From Carnobacterium funditum DSM 5970 (GTDB lineage: Bacteria > Bacillota > Bacilli > Lactobacillales > Carnobacteriaceae), in NCBI RefSeq assembly GCF_000744185.1, contig NZ_JQLL01000001.1:2137001-2201000 (forward strand): a stretch of DNA of 64,000 nucleotides, written 5' to 3'. The notes below the pieces were generated by a model. It was not told the DNA's origin and made no database searches. It was given only the letters and a program-made list of their open reading frames with translations. Numbering within the stretch: the stretch's first letter is position 1; every line of letters starts with the position of its first letter. This document shows positions 53,650-63,715 of this stretch, one piece after another. The translations under genes and the position numbers were made by a program.

Positions 53650-54943
53650 TCATATATTTTTAATTAGTCCACCATTTTATTCTCATTTTACTCCGCTCTT
53701 AGTCCTTGCAAAGAGTTTCAAGAAGCTCGGGAAAGAAGTTACTTTTGGATGCAGCAATGAGTTTAAAGAACAAGTAGAGCAAGGCAACTTAACTTTCTAT
53801 GAAATTGACATTAGTAAAAATAAAAATGTAGGGAAAGCTAAAATAACCAACCAACCTGATTCAGAAAAAGACCGACTGGATGAATTTTTTGAAGCAACAA
53901 GAAAAGGAGCTGTCGAAACGCTCATTACACAATCTAAGCACAGAGAAAAAGACATGCTTTACAAACCAGAAGAACTCATTTCTAAAATAGAAAAAATAGA
54001 TAAATCTTTAGCTGTCGATTTATATGTTGTAGATATCCTTTCTTATGGTGTTACGCTTGGGTTGTATTCTTTAAATCTTCCTTTTGTAACATTTTGTCCA
54101 CCACATCCACGAACCATTCCGATGGAGAATGAGAATTATGGTGTTCCCAAGAATTGGCCTTCTGCAATACCTGTTGAAAACAAGCAACTGGAAGAATTAA
54201 AACAAGTCTCGAAAAAAACACAAAATGAATTTACAAGTATTTTTAATAAAATGATAGAAGAAAGTACGAGTAATTGTAAAAAAATAGAAAATGCTTTCAG
54301 TTTGGTTTCAGAAAAAGCGATTCTTTATAATTACTTTGATTTTGATTCTATTGAAGACAAACAACAGTTACCAAATAGGATTTTTATGGGCAATTGTTTT
54401 GAAGGAAAATCATTGGATAAAGAATGGCTAGAAAAAATAAAAGGAACAAATAGTAAAATTTTAATCACATTGGGTACTTTCCTATCCAATCGAGTCGATG
54501 TACTTGAAAAGCTTATAGTAGGATGTGAAAAATACAATCCTGGGTCTCTTTTGATTGTTTCAGCTGGAGACAACGCCGAAAAATTAAAACAATATCGCTC
54601 TTCTTCTGTAATCATTGAAGCATTTATTCCTCAAAAAGCCTTAATGCCTTATATGGATAACGTTATTTTTCACGGAGGCTGTAATACTTTTACAGAGGCA
54701 ATGTATTATGGTAAACCGATGATTATTTTGCCTTTTTCAAGTGATCAGTTTAATATCGCCTATGATTGTGAAAAAAAAGAATTAGCTGAAATACTAAATC
54801 CTAATACATTCGAAGAAAAAGAATTACTAACAGCCCTTGAAAAAATAAACAATCAGTCAAAAAGAAAGTTAACGCATTGGAGTGATATTTCTAAAAAAAG
54901 AGGACCCGATTATGCTGTTAAACAGCTATTAGATAGCCATTAA
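53639..54943 (+). CDS. GT1 (UGT/MGT-like) glycosyltransferase
   Basis: The 434-residue protein is a GT-B fold family 1 glycosyltransferase. Its N-terminus FLISPPFYSHFTPLLVLAKSF is the acceptor-side opening of macrolide and sterol glycosyltransferases. The donor-binding signature VIFHGGCNTFTEAMYYGKPMIILPFSSDQFNIA lies near residue 341. Such enzymes add a sugar from a UDP-sugar to a small hydrophobic acceptor. Here the acceptor is unknown. Its start lies inside the end of the GT4 gene, so the two act on a common pathway. Confidence 0.85.
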   Translation: MNANHIFLISPPFYSHFTPLLVLAKSFKKLGKEVTFGCSNEFKEQVEQGNLTFYEIDISKNKNVGKAKITNQPDSEKDRLDEFFEATRKGAVETLITQSKHREKDMLYKPEELISKIEKIDKSLAVDLYVVDILSYGVTLGLYSLNLPFVTFCPPHPRTIPMENENYGVPKNWPSAIPVENKQLEELKQVSKKTQNEFTSIFNKMIEESTSNCKKIENAFSLVSEKAILYNYFDFDSIEDKQQLPNRIFMGNCFEGKSLDKEWLEKIKGTNSKILITLGTFLSNRVDVLEKLIVGCEKYNPGSLLIVSAGDNAEKLKQYRSSSVIIEAFIPQKALMPYMDNVIFHGGCNTFTEAMYYGKPMIILPFSSDQFNIAYDCEKKELAEILNPNTFEEKELLTALEKINNQSKRKLTHWSDISKKRGPDYAVKQLLDSH

Positions 54944-55019
54944 AAATAAAAATGTTAGATTTATTTAATCGAATTAATCGTTAAAAACGCATTATTAGTA
55001 TAAATTAGGAGCTGATTTA

Positions 55020-56378
55020 GTGAATTTTTTTTCTATGAATAGAAATGAACCAGTTAATAGAAGTAAGTATGATGTAGATGGTGTTCCTCCCTTAAGAGAA
55101 GCTGTTCCACTAGGATTACAGCACATTTTCGCTATGTTTCTAAGTAATATAGCTGTTCCAATAATCGTAGCAAGAGTAGTTGGGATTTCAGGAAAAGATT
55201 TAACTGTATTAGTACAAAGTGCCATGATTATGGCTGGAGTAGCTACTCTGATACAATGTTATCCAATATGGAGAGTTGGAGCCAAACTTCCTATTGTAAT
55301 GGGAAGTAGTTTTGGTTTTTTACCGACCAATATTTCCATAGCTAGCGGATATGGAATTTCTGGATTATTAGGAGCGACATTTGTTGGTGGGCTCTTTTGT
55401 GCAGGGTTGGGTTTCTTTATCAAACCGTTGAGACGTTTTTTTCCAAAAGTTGTAACAGGAACCGTTGTACTGACAATTGGCTTATCTTTACTGCCAACAG
55501 GTATAACAGCGATGGCTGGCGGAAGTGGTTCTGAAACATTTGGCTCAGCGAAAAATTGGTTGGTTTCATTATTTGTCATGTTTTTGGTGTTGCTTTTAAA
55601 TCAATACGGAAAAGGAATGACTAAAACCTCGTCTATTTTAATTGCTATTATTATAGGTTACCTGTTAGCGCTCGTGTTAAATATGGTTGAATTTGGAGCT
55701 GTCAGAGAAGCCTCTTGGTTTTCATTACCTCAGCCTTTTTATTTCCCATTGGTGTTTAAATGGGGGGCAATAGCACCCATGTTAATTATGTTCATCGTTA
55801 CAGCTGTAGAAACCGTTGGAGATGTTACAGCGATAACAATGGGAGGGTCAGATAGAGAACCAACGAATAAAGAATTGTCTGGAGCTATTTTAGCAAACGG
55901 AATTACCTCTTCTTTAGCGTCCATGTTTAACTCTTTACCGAATACATCTTTTAGCCAGAATGTTGGAATGATTTCCTTTACTAAAATGATGAGCCGTTAT
56001 ATCGTTGCTGTTGGCTCTTTCTTTTTAATTGCAGCTGGATTAATTCCTAAATTTGGTGCGACGCTCTCTAGTTTGCCTCAATCTGTTATCGGGGGAGCGT
56101 CCATTATTATCTTTTCTCAAATTACTTTGACAGGAATCGGAATATTAACATCAGAACCTTTAACGGATCGTTCAAAAGTGATTATTGGTCTTTCATTAGT
56201 ATTTGGATTGGGATTAACCCAAGTCCCTGAAGCAATGGTAAGCTTGCCAGATTTCTTAGCAACGTTGTTCGGAGAATCGGCTATTGTGATTGCTTGTATC
56301 GTCGCATTAGTATTGAATATTATTATCCCGGCAGAAGAAAAAGACTCTGGAAAATTAAATGAAGAAAAGGCAGAATGA
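55020..56378 (+). CDS. NCS2-family nucleobase permease (xanthine/uracil type)
   Basis: The 452-residue protein has about twelve to fourteen membrane segments and NCS2 features: PPLREAVPLGLQHIFAMFLSN near residue 22, LPIVMGSSFGFLP near 89, and FIVTAVETVGDVTAITMGG near 258 with the conserved glutamate of the substrate site. The closest type is the xanthine/uric acid branch, but substrate cannot be fixed by eye. The GTG at 55020 follows AGGAG by 8 bases. It is 76 bases after the GT1 gene and may be part of the same transcript. Confidence 0.88.
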   Translation: MNFFSMNRNEPVNRSKYDVDGVPPLREAVPLGLQHIFAMFLSNIAVPIIVARVVGISGKDLTVLVQSAMIMAGVATLIQCYPIWRVGAKLPIVMGSSFGFLPTNISIASGYGISGLLGATFVGGLFCAGLGFFIKPLRRFFPKVVTGTVVLTIGLSLLPTGITAMAGGSGSETFGSAKNWLVSLFVMFLVLLLNQYGKGMTKTSSILIAIIIGYLLALVLNMVEFGAVREASWFSLPQPFYFPLVFKWGAIAPMLIMFIVTAVETVGDVTAITMGGSDREPTNKELSGAILANGITSSLASMFNSLPNTSFSQNVGMISFTKMMSRYIVAVGSFFLIAAGLIPKFGATLSSLPQSVIGGASIIIFSQITLTGIGILTSEPLTDRSKVIIGLSLVFGLGLTQVPEAMVSLPDFLATLFGESAIVIACIVALVLNIIIPAEEKDSGKLNEEKAE

Positions 56379-56523
56379 TTTTGAAAGATGAAAAAATAAG
56401 TTTCGCAAACTTTCTTTGCAACGATAAATGAAAATTTATGAAACCTTATGAAACCTTCTTCTTTCTTTTTATCAGTAAACTACCTATACTTGAATGAGTA
56501 TAAGAAAGAAAGTGGGAGATAAA

Positions 56524-57876
56524 ATGGTTGAAAAGTATGATTATATTGCTATCGGTGGCGGAAGCGGTGGAATAGCTTCTATCAATCGTGCAGGAATGCA
56601 CGGGGCTAAAGGTGCATTAATCGAAGGAAATGCTATCGGCGGAACATGTGTAAATGTAGGGTGTGTCCCTAAAAAAATCATGTGGCATGGAGCTCAAATG
56701 ATGGATGAAATGAATTTGTATGCTTCCGGCTATGGTATTGATATTCCTTCGAAAAAATTAAACTTTGCTAAATTAGTCAAAAATAGAGAATCTTTTATCC
56801 AAAGACTACATGGGAGTTACAAAAATGGTTTAAATAATAATTGTGTTGATTTAATAAACGGCTATGCTAAATTTGTTGACAACAAAACGGTTGAAGTAAA
56901 TGGGAAACAGTATACTGCAGACCATATAGTGATTGCGACAGGTGGAAGACCGGAATTGCCAGATATTCCAGGTGCTGAATATGGATTAGATTCAGATGGC
57001 TTTTTTGAACTAACAGAATTACCAGAACGAACGGCCGTAGTAGGTGGCGGTTACATTGCTGTGGAATTAGCAGGTGTATTGCATGGATTAGGATCCAATA
57101 CGCATTTATTTGTTCGCCAACATGCACCTTTACGAAACTTTGATTCGATTATAGTTGAAGGATTATTAGACACAATGGCGCATGAAGGTGCCACTCTGCA
57201 TACGTATGCTACACCTGAAAAGGTTGAAAAGAATGAGGATGGCAGTCTGACTCTTTACTTAGAGGACGGAACAACGCATGAAACAGATGCCCTTATTTGG
57301 GCGATAGGACGTCAACCAAATACAAGGAATTTGAATTTAGCAGCAACAGATGTGATAGTAAATGATGGTGGATACATTACAGTTGATGAATTTCAAAATA
57401 CAACAGCAGAAGGTATCTATGCTATTGGAGATGTGACAGGTCATATTGAGTTGACTCCCGTGGCTATTGCAGCTGGGCGGCATTTATCCGAACGATTGTT
57501 TAATCATAAACCATTAGAGTATTTGGATTATGATAATGTTCCAACAGTTGTTTTTAGTCACCCTCCAATTGGAACGGTGGGCATGACAGAAGAGCAAGCA
57601 ATTGACAAGTTTGGTGCAGCACAAATAAAAGTATACGAAACACGTTTTACTGCTATGCACAGTTCGATTACTGAAAATAGACAAAAAACGTATATGAAAT
57701 TAGTCTGTTGTGGACTAGAAGAAAAAGTTGTCGGGCTTCATGGGATGGGTTCAGGAATGGATGAAATGCTGCAAGGTTTCGCTGTCGCTATCAAGATGGG
57801 AGCAACTAAAGCAGACTTTGATGCTACTGTAGCGATTCACCCAACTGGTGCTGAAGAATTTGTTACAATGAAATAA
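56524..57876 (+). CDS. gor: Glutathione-disulfide reductase
   Basis: Gor reduces glutathione disulfide with NADPH. The 450-residue protein has the FAD motif [14 protein letters not shown] near residue 9, the redox site [16 protein letters not shown] near 39, an NADP motif [17 protein letters not shown] near 174 and the catalytic C-terminal IHPTGAEEF near 438. The CVNVGC and HPTGAEE segments together mark true glutathione reductases. I chose the ATG at 56524, behind GTGGGAG, over an ATG 30 bases upstream. It stands alone and ends in a strong terminator. Confidence 0.92.
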   Translation: MVEKYDYIAIGGGSGGIASINRAGMHGAKGALIEGNAIGGTCVNVGCVPKKIMWHGAQMMDEMNLYASGYGIDIPSKKLNFAKLVKNRESFIQRLHGSYKNGLNNNCVDLINGYAKFVDNKTVEVNGKQYTADHIVIATGGRPELPDIPGAEYGLDSDGFFELTELPERTAVVGGGYIAVELAGVLHGLGSNTHLFVRQHAPLRNFDSIIVEGLLDTMAHEGATLHTYATPEKVEKNEDGSLTLYLEDGTTHETDALIWAIGRQPNTRNLNLAATDVIVNDGGYITVDEFQNTTAEGIYAIGDVTGHIELTPVAIAAGRHLSERLFNHKPLEYLDYDNVPTVVFSHPPIGTVGMTEEQAIDKFGAAQIKVYETRFTAMHSSITENRQKTYMKLVCCGLEEKVVGLHGMGSGMDEMLQGFAVAIKMGATKADFDATVAIHPTGAEEFVTMK

Positions 57877-57907
57877 GTAGCTACGATAACAATAAATAAG
57901 GTTAACT

Positions 57908-57957
57908 AAAAAAACTCCACTCTTAAACCATAGCGGTTTAAGAGTGGAGTTTTTTTA
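57908..57957. terminator. Bidirectional terminator between gor and the EEP-family gene
   Basis: AAAAAACTCCACTCTTAAACC pairs with GGTTTAAGAGTGGAGTTTTTT (perfect) around a 6-base loop, with T runs on both strands. Confidence 0.92.
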
Positions 57958-58788
57958 ATGAATAACTAGTGGTTCTTTGACCAATTCTACGCTAACACCG
58001 TAATGATCTGAGATAACTGGGTAGTTTAGCCCATTAAAAATAACTTTAGACTGTTTAATAGAAACAACTTTATTTGTAAAAATAAAATCTAACCTTAGCT
58101 TTTCTTTATTTTTAGACCAGCCGTCTATATTACTTTCGACAGTATGCCCTATATCTCGTTCAGTTGCCAATACAAAAGTATCAAACCATTCTTTGTTTAC
58201 TAAATCATAGCCTTCATTAGATGACTGTGAAGGATTATTGAAATCTCCCATTAAATAGATCGAACCAGATAATGGTTTAAAAAAGGCAGAACACACAGCC
58301 CATTGTTCCTTAAAGGTATCTTCTTTATCATTCCACCAACCCAAATGAAGATTAAAATACCAACTGTCCTCGATTTGTATACCAATAACAGAGCGGGTTT
58401 TATGATTATCGTAAGCGATACTTTTTGAAGCATGGAACGCTTTAATTTGTTGAATAGGATGAAGGCTCAAAAAAGCTAAGCCTTCATCATAAATGTCGTA
58501 TCCGATATGGGAAGGTAACCAAGTCCAAGAATACCGTAAGCCCGCTTGTTCTAATTTTTGTTGTACTTGGAAAGCAAAGTTATTTTGTTTGATTTGAATA
58601 GAAGGATCAGCAGCTTGATAAGTAAAGAAATCTGATAAATCTATTGTAGGTTCGCTAATAGACTGATTGACTTCTTGGAAAGCTATAATATCGAATTGAT
58701 TGAATAGAATCGTTTCAACAAGTGTAGCCAACTTATCCTGCGGCTGTTCTTCTAACCAACTATGTGTATTTAATGTTAATAGTTTCAA
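57955..58788 (-). CDS. Endonuclease/exonuclease/phosphatase (EEP) family hydrolase
   Basis: The 277-residue protein has the EEP fold: LLTLNTHSW at the start, the metal-binding glutamate in DIIAFQEVNQS near residue 37, NLHLGWWNDKEDTF near 147, MGDFNNPS near 180 with catalytic Asp and Asn, LDFIFTNK near 236 and SDHYGVSVEL near 259. No signal peptide is seen, so it acts in the cytosol. It lies only 4 bases after the maltose/glucose PTS gene, which suggests a role tied to sugar uptake, perhaps dephosphorylation. The substrate is unknown. Confidence 0.84.
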   Translation of the reverse strand: MKLLTLNTHSWLEEQPQDKLATLVETILFNQFDIIAFQEVNQSISEPTIDLSDFFTYQAADPSIQIKQNNFAFQVQQKLEQAGLRYSWTWLPSHIGYDIYDEGLAFLSLHPIQQIKAFHASKSIAYDNHKTRSVIGIQIEDSWYFNLHLGWWNDKEDTFKEQWAVCSAFFKPLSGSIYLMGDFNNPSQSSNEGYDLVNKEWFDTFVLATERDIGHTVESNIDGWSKNKEKLRLDFIFTNKVVSIKQSKVIFNGLNYPVISDHYGVSVELVKEPLVIH

Positions 58789-58792
58789 TAAA

Positions 58793-60460
58793 TTACACTC
58801 CTAATGCATCTTGAATGTCTGATTTTAAAACATCAGCTTTTGGTCCATAAACAGCTTGTACTCCTTGGCCTTTTTTAATTAGACCTAAAGCTCCAACTTT
58901 TTTCCAGGCTGCTTCATCACCAACCATATCAGCATCTTTTACGCTAACACGAAGACGAGTCATACATGCATCGACATCAGTGATATTTAATGGTCCACCT
59001 AATAAGGCAATAATATCATTTACTTGTCTACTCATTGCAGGGACAGCTTTTCCAGAACTATCTGAAACAGTATCTGTTTCTTCTTCAAGAATAGAGGCTT
59101 CATCAATGTAATTTCCTAGACGTCCAGGGGTAGCGAATTTGAAACGACCAATCATATAATAAGAAATAAAATAGGCTATAGCGAAGAAAGCAATACTGCT
59201 TAATAGGAAATTAATGACATCCCATAGTAATCCTGCATTTATAGACATTGGAATACGAGTTAAAAACTCTAAATTTCCAAAGGAATGAACACGTAATGGA
59301 ATCAAATCAGCTAATGCAAACGAGAAACCTTGAATAACAGCATAAACAACATAAAGTAATGGCGCAGCGAACATAAACATAAATTCAAGAGGCTCAGTTA
59401 CACCGGTTAAGAAAACGGCGATAGCTGCAGAAAAGAAAATAGATTTGTATTTTTTGCGTTTTTCCACATCTGTTCTACGATACATAGCATAGGCAACACC
59501 TAAAAGTGTTCCACTTGCACCGATCATTTGTCCAACTTTGAAACGAGCAGGGGTAATACTTGTCAACAAAGCTTGATATCCAGCTGTATCACCAGATTGT
59601 TTTAAATTGACTAAATCACTAACCCAAGCTAACCACAGTGGATCTTGTCCAAAAACTTGAGTACCTACATTTGCTCCGGTTAATATGCTATAGGTTCCTC
59701 CAAGAGCAGTGTAATTGATTGGAATTGTTAACATGTGATGCAATCCAAATGGTAGCAATAAACGCTCTAAGGTACCGTAAACAAACGGCGCTAGTACTGG
59801 AGCTGTATCAGCTGAAGTAGCAATCCATTGGCCAAAATTATTGATACCCGTTTGAATGATTGGCCAAAAAATAGCTAAAATAAGAGAAACAACAACAGAC
59901 CATAAAATAACTACGAATGGTACAAAGCGTTTTCCGTTAAAGAAAGAAAGAGCTTCAGGCAATTTACGATAATTATAATATTTATTGAATATAATTGCTC
60001 CTACAAAACCAGAAATAATTCCGACAAATACGCCCATATTTAAAGCTGGTGCTCCAAGAACAGAAGTGAAATAACCGTTTACTAAAATTTCTGAACCAAA
60101 TAAAGTTTTAGTCGTTGCACCTTCCGTTAATAACATTTCAGAAGAAACTCCGAAGATAGAACCGGTTGTTACGTTAATTAATATAAAAGCTAAAATAGCA
60201 GCAAAAGCTCCGCCAGCACGTTCTTTAGCCCAAGATCCTCCGATTGCCGCAGCAAATAGAATATGTAGATTTCCTATTACGCCCCAACCTAAACTTTCCA
60301 TTACACTACCGATAACAGATAACAATTGAATGTCTCCGCCGAACATGACAATCATTTTACCGATACTAATCATTAAACCAGCTGCAGGCATGACAGCGAT
60401 GACGACCATTAAAGCTTTTCCCAGTTTTTGCCAAAAATCAAATGAAAATGTTTTCTTCAT
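58793..60460 (-). CDS. PTS maltose/glucose-type permease, EIICB
   Basis: The 555-residue protein has an N-terminal EIIC domain (about 1-435, ten or so membrane segments, with GTLERLLLPFGLHHMLTIP near 236 and FLTGVTEPLEFMFMFAAP near 344). A C-terminal EIIB domain (about 475-555) holds the phosphorylated cysteine near 499 in DVDACMTRLRVSVKD. There is no EIIA domain, so a separate EIIA must serve it. Divergence from maltose phosphorylase and shared LacI-type operators make maltose the most likely substrate (MalT type). Note that maltose phosphorylase acts on unphosphorylated maltose, so a phosphatase step may be needed. Confidence 0.88.
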   Translation of the reverse strand: MKKTFSFDFWQKLGKALMVVIAVMPAAGLMISIGKMIVMFGGDIQLLSVIGSVMESLGWGVIGNLHILFAAAIGGSWAKERAGGAFAAILAFILINVTTGSIFGVSSEMLLTEGATTKTLFGSEILVNGYFTSVLGAPALNMGVFVGIISGFVGAIIFNKYYNYRKLPEALSFFNGKRFVPFVVILWSVVVSLILAIFWPIIQTGINNFGQWIATSADTAPVLAPFVYGTLERLLLPFGLHHMLTIPINYTALGGTYSILTGANVGTQVFGQDPLWLAWVSDLVNLKQSGDTAGYQALLTSITPARFKVGQMIGASGTLLGVAYAMYRRTDVEKRKKYKSIFFSAAIAVFLTGVTEPLEFMFMFAAPLLYVVYAVIQGFSFALADLIPLRVHSFGNLEFLTRIPMSINAGLLWDVINFLLSSIAFFAIAYFISYYMIGRFKFATPGRLGNYIDEASILEEETDTVSDSSGKAVPAMSRQVNDIIALLGGPLNITDVDACMTRLRVSVKDADMVGDEAAWKKVGALGLIKKGQGVQAVYGPKADVLKSDIQDALGV

Positions 60461-60496
60461 TTCTTATTCCAACTCCCTATAGTTTATTGTTTGAAT

Positions 60497-60543
60497 ACGC
60501 AAACGCTTGCTCTTAGTATAATTAGATGCCAAGTAAAATGCAA
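60497..60543 (-). promoter_or_regulatory. Promoter and LacI-type operator of the PTS operon
   Basis: On the minus strand TTGCAT (60543-60538) and TATACT (60520-60515) are 17 bases apart. A near-palindrome, ACGCAAACGCTTGCTC at 60497-60512, overlaps the start of transcription. A related half-site, GCAAGCG, covers the -35. These fit repression by a LacI/MalR-type regulator, with CcpA as an alternative. Confidence 0.7.
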
Positions 60544-60660
60544 GCGATTCCTTTAAAGAAAAACGAGAAAAAAGCTGTTACCGTTAACAAGAATAAGAAA
60601 TAGCTTTTTCTTCTATATAACAATAAATACAACTAGATGAAAATATAATAAAAAATGAAT

Positions 60661-60689
60661 TTGACAACGCAAACGTTTGCGTTTAAGAT
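60661..60689 (+). promoter_or_regulatory. Promoter and perfect LacI-type operator of the maltose phosphorylase operon
   Basis: TTGACA (60661-60666) and TAAGAT (60684-60689) are 17 bases apart. The spacer is a perfect 16-bp palindrome, ACGCAAACGTTTGCGT at 60667-60682, a typical MalR/LacI-family site. The same core occurs in the divergent PTS promoter about 160 bases away. Confidence 0.85.
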
Positions 60690-60746
60690 TACAGTATAAA
60701 ATTGAATAGCTGGGAACAATGTGCGGCTTGAGGAGGAAGTAAAAAG

Positions 60747-63026
60747 ATGAAACGATTATTTGAATTAGATGAATGGAAAGTACAAACAAACCTATTGGAT
60801 AAAAAAGACCGACGCTTACAAGAGAGTTTAATGAGTATAGGAAATGGATATATGGGGATGCGAGGTAATTTTGAAGAACATTATTCAGGAGATCATCACC
60901 AAGGAAGCTATCTTGCAGGTGTTTGGTACCCAGATAAAACGCGTGTTGGGTGGTGGAAAAATGGGTATCCTGAATACTTTGGTAAAGTGATTAATTCAAT
61001 GAACTTTATTAAGCTAAATCTTTATATAGATGGAGAACAAGTAGATTTATATAAAGATTCAATATCTGAATTTAACATGTCGTTGGATATGCAAAAAGGG
61101 ATCTTATCTCGTAGCTACATAGTGAAAAAAATGGACAAGCAAATTCACGTTGAAGTTGAACGGTTTGTAAGTTTAGCTCAAAAAGAACTATGTGCCATTC
61201 GTATGAAAGTTACTAGTTTAACAGGAGATGCGACCATTCGTTTTGTCCCTACGCTAGATAGTAATGTAACGAATGAAGATTCAAATTACGAAGAAAAATT
61301 TTGGTTACCAGTTTCTGCTACAGAAGACAGCCTAACAGTAGAAACTAAACCAAATAATTTTGGGATAGAGCAATATACGGTAGCTGCTACAATGCTGAAC
61401 CGTGTTGAAAATGTTGAACATACTCAAACTAGTTTAAGTGACATGTCTGTTGTCCAAGAATTCACTGGGCAGCTGAAAGCTGGAGAATCAGCAACGATTG
61501 AAAAACTGATTACTTTAACAACTTCTCGTGACAGCTCAAAAGCAGAAGTTTCTTATAGAAGCAAAGAAATAAGTGAAGCAGTTGCACCGTTTTCGTTTGC
61601 ACAATTGCGTCAGGAGCATATGGATCTTTGGCAAGACCGTTGGGATAAAGCTGACGTAATTATTGGTGGAGATAGCGCAGCGCAACAAGGCATTCGTTAT
61701 AATCTATTCCAACTTTTTGCAACGTACTATGGGGAAGATGACCGTTTAAATATTGGTCCTAAAGGTTTCACGGGTGAAAAATACGGAGGAGCGACTTATT
61801 GGGACACAGAAGCCTACGCGATCCCATTATATTTGGCTTTGACAGATCAAAAAGTTTCGAAAAATCTATTAAATTACCGACACAACCAATTGCCACAAGC
61901 TGAGCACAATGCACGTCAGCAAGGGTTAAAAGGTGCGCTATATCCAATGGTGACTTTTACTGGCGTAGAATGCCATAATGAATGGGAAATTACTTTTGAA
62001 GAAATTCATCGTAATGGATCAATGGCTTATGCCATCTATAATTACACCAATTATACTGGCGATGAAAGTTATCTATTGGATAAAGGCTTAGATGTTTTAG
62101 TTGGTATTAGTCGTTTCTGGGCTGATCGAGTTCATTACAATCAAGACAAAGACCAATACATGATGCATGGTGTAACAGGTCCAAATGAATATGAAAACAA
62201 TGTGAACAACAATTGGTACACGAATAAAATGGCTGTTTGGACACTGGAATATACACTATCCTCATTAGAAAAATCTGAAAACAAAAAAATAGCATTAAAT
62301 GTAGAGGTAAAAGAAATTGAAAAATGGCAAACCATTATTGAAAAAATGTATTTCCCATACGATGAAAAAAGAGGAATCTTTGTTCAACATGATACATTCT
62401 TAGATAAAGAGTTACGTCCTGTTTCAGAATTGAACCCGACAGAGTTGCCTTTAAGTCAAAATTGGTCGTGGGATAAAATTTTACGTTCTCCTTATATTAA
62501 ACAAGCGGATGTGCTCCAAGGAATCTATTTCTTTAAAGAAGATTTTACAGAAGAAGAAAAACGTCGAAACTTTGATTTTTATGAACCGTTGACTGTTCAC
62601 GAATCGAGCCTTTCTCCAAGTATTCATGCTATTTTAGCAGCTGATTTGCAAAAAACAGACAAAGCAGTTGAATTGTATAGCCGGACAGCTCGTTTAGATT
62701 TGGATAATTACAACAACGACACACAAGATGGATTGCATATTACTTCAATGACAGGTAGCTGGCTCACTATTGTTGAAGGGTTTGCTGGAATGCGTACTGC
62801 AAATGAAACACTGTCGTTTGCACCTATATTGCCTGATAATTGGACAAATTATGAATTCCACATCAATTATCGTGGCCGTCTATTAAAAATTACAGTAGAT
62901 GCAAATGGCTTAACCCTTACTCTAATTAAAGGCGCAGCCATTGAAGTGATATTATATGATCAACTGATTATGCTAACAGATGAATACAACGGTTTAATAA
63001 AAACAACAAAAGTTGGAACAATATAA
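60747..63026 (+). CDS. mapA: Maltose phosphorylase (GH65)
   Basis: This enzyme splits maltose with phosphate into glucose and beta-glucose 1-phosphate. The 759-residue length is typical of GH65. It has the N-terminal beta-sandwich domain, the (alpha/alpha)6 barrel with [21 protein letters not shown] near residue 345, and [20 protein letters not shown] near 473, which holds the general acid glutamate. A late phosphate-binding [17 protein letters not shown] lies near 617. GAGGAGGAAG precedes the ATG. The next gene turns its product into glucose 6-phosphate. Confidence 0.93.
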   Translation: MKRLFELDEWKVQTNLLDKKDRRLQESLMSIGNGYMGMRGNFEEHYSGDHHQGSYLAGVWYPDKTRVGWWKNGYPEYFGKVINSMNFIKLNLYIDGEQVDLYKDSISEFNMSLDMQKGILSRSYIVKKMDKQIHVEVERFVSLAQKELCAIRMKVTSLTGDATIRFVPTLDSNVTNEDSNYEEKFWLPVSATEDSLTVETKPNNFGIEQYTVAATMLNRVENVEHTQTSLSDMSVVQEFTGQLKAGESATIEKLITLTTSRDSSKAEVSYRSKEISEAVAPFSFAQLRQEHMDLWQDRWDKADVIIGGDSAAQQGIRYNLFQLFATYYGEDDRLNIGPKGFTGEKYGGATYWDTEAYAIPLYLALTDQKVSKNLLNYRHNQLPQAEHNARQQGLKGALYPMVTFTGVECHNEWEITFEEIHRNGSMAYAIYNYTNYTGDESYLLDKGLDVLVGISRFWADRVHYNQDKDQYMMHGVTGPNEYENNVNNNWYTNKMAVWTLEYTLSSLEKSENKKIALNVEVKEIEKWQTIIEKMYFPYDEKRGIFVQHDTFLDKELRPVSELNPTELPLSQNWSWDKILRSPYIKQADVLQGIYFFKEDFTEEEKRRNFDFYEPLTVHESSLSPSIHAILAADLQKTDKAVELYSRTARLDLDNYNNDTQDGLHITSMTGSWLTIVEGFAGMRTANETLSFAPILPDNWTNYEFHINYRGRLLKITVDANGLTLTLIKGAAIEVILYDQLIMLTDEYNGLIKTTKVGTI

Positions 63027-63043
63027 AATAAGGGGGCAAAAAG

Positions 63044-63715
63044 ATGAAAGCTGTATTATTTGATTTAGACGGAATTATAACGGACACGGCAGGTTATCAT
63101 TTTTTAGCTTGGAAAGCCATGGCTAAAAAACTAGGAATTGAAATCAATAACGAATTTAATGAACAACTAAAAGGGATTAGCCGGATAGAATCATTAGAGC
63201 TCATCTTAAAGAAAGGAGAGTTGGAAAATAAATTTAGCATGGCTGAAAAAGAAGAATTAGCTACTAATAAGAATGAAGAATATAAAAAAATGATTGAACA
63301 AATGAGCTCAGTTGATATTCTACCGGGTATTGAGTTAGTGTTGAATGAGCTGAAAAGTAAAAATATCTTACTAGGTTTAGCATCTGCTAGTCAAAATGGA
63401 CCATTTATCTTAAAAAAGCTTGGTTTAATAGATTTATTTGATACGATTGTAAACCCAGCTGAATTGTCTGCTGGAAAACCTGCTCCTGAAATTTTTCAAA
63501 AAGCTGCTGAACAATTAGATTTACCAGTTAAAGAGTGTGTCGGAATTGAAGATGCTGCTGCAGGTGTTGAATCAATCAACAATGCTAGTATGGTCTCGAT
63601 AGCAGTTGGAGACAGAGCGGTGTTAAGTGCTGCAGATAAAGTGGTGGCCTCAACAAACCAATTAACTGCAGATTTAATAAAAAAGGTTTGGATTGATTGC
63701 AGTGAAACTAACTAA
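63044..63715 (+). CDS. pgmB: Beta-phosphoglucomutase
   Basis: PgmB converts beta-glucose 1-phosphate to glucose 6-phosphate. The 223-residue HAD enzyme shows the nucleophile in LFDLDGIITDTAGYHFLAWK (Asp 8), the substrate loop KGISRIESL near 45, LASASQNG near 113, the conserved lysine in SAGKPAPEIF near 145, and GIEDAAAGVESI near 167. It lies 17 bases behind mapA with GGGGGCA as ribosome site. It completes the phosphorolytic maltose path. Confidence 0.95.
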   Translation: MKAVLFDLDGIITDTAGYHFLAWKAMAKKLGIEINNEFNEQLKGISRIESLELILKKGELENKFSMAEKEELATNKNEEYKKMIEQMSSVDILPGIELVLNELKSKNILLGLASASQNGPFILKKLGLIDLFDTIVNPAELSAGKPAPEIFQKAAEQLDLPVKECVGIEDAAAGVESINNASMVSIAVGDRAVLSAADKVVASTNQLTADLIKKVWIDCSETN

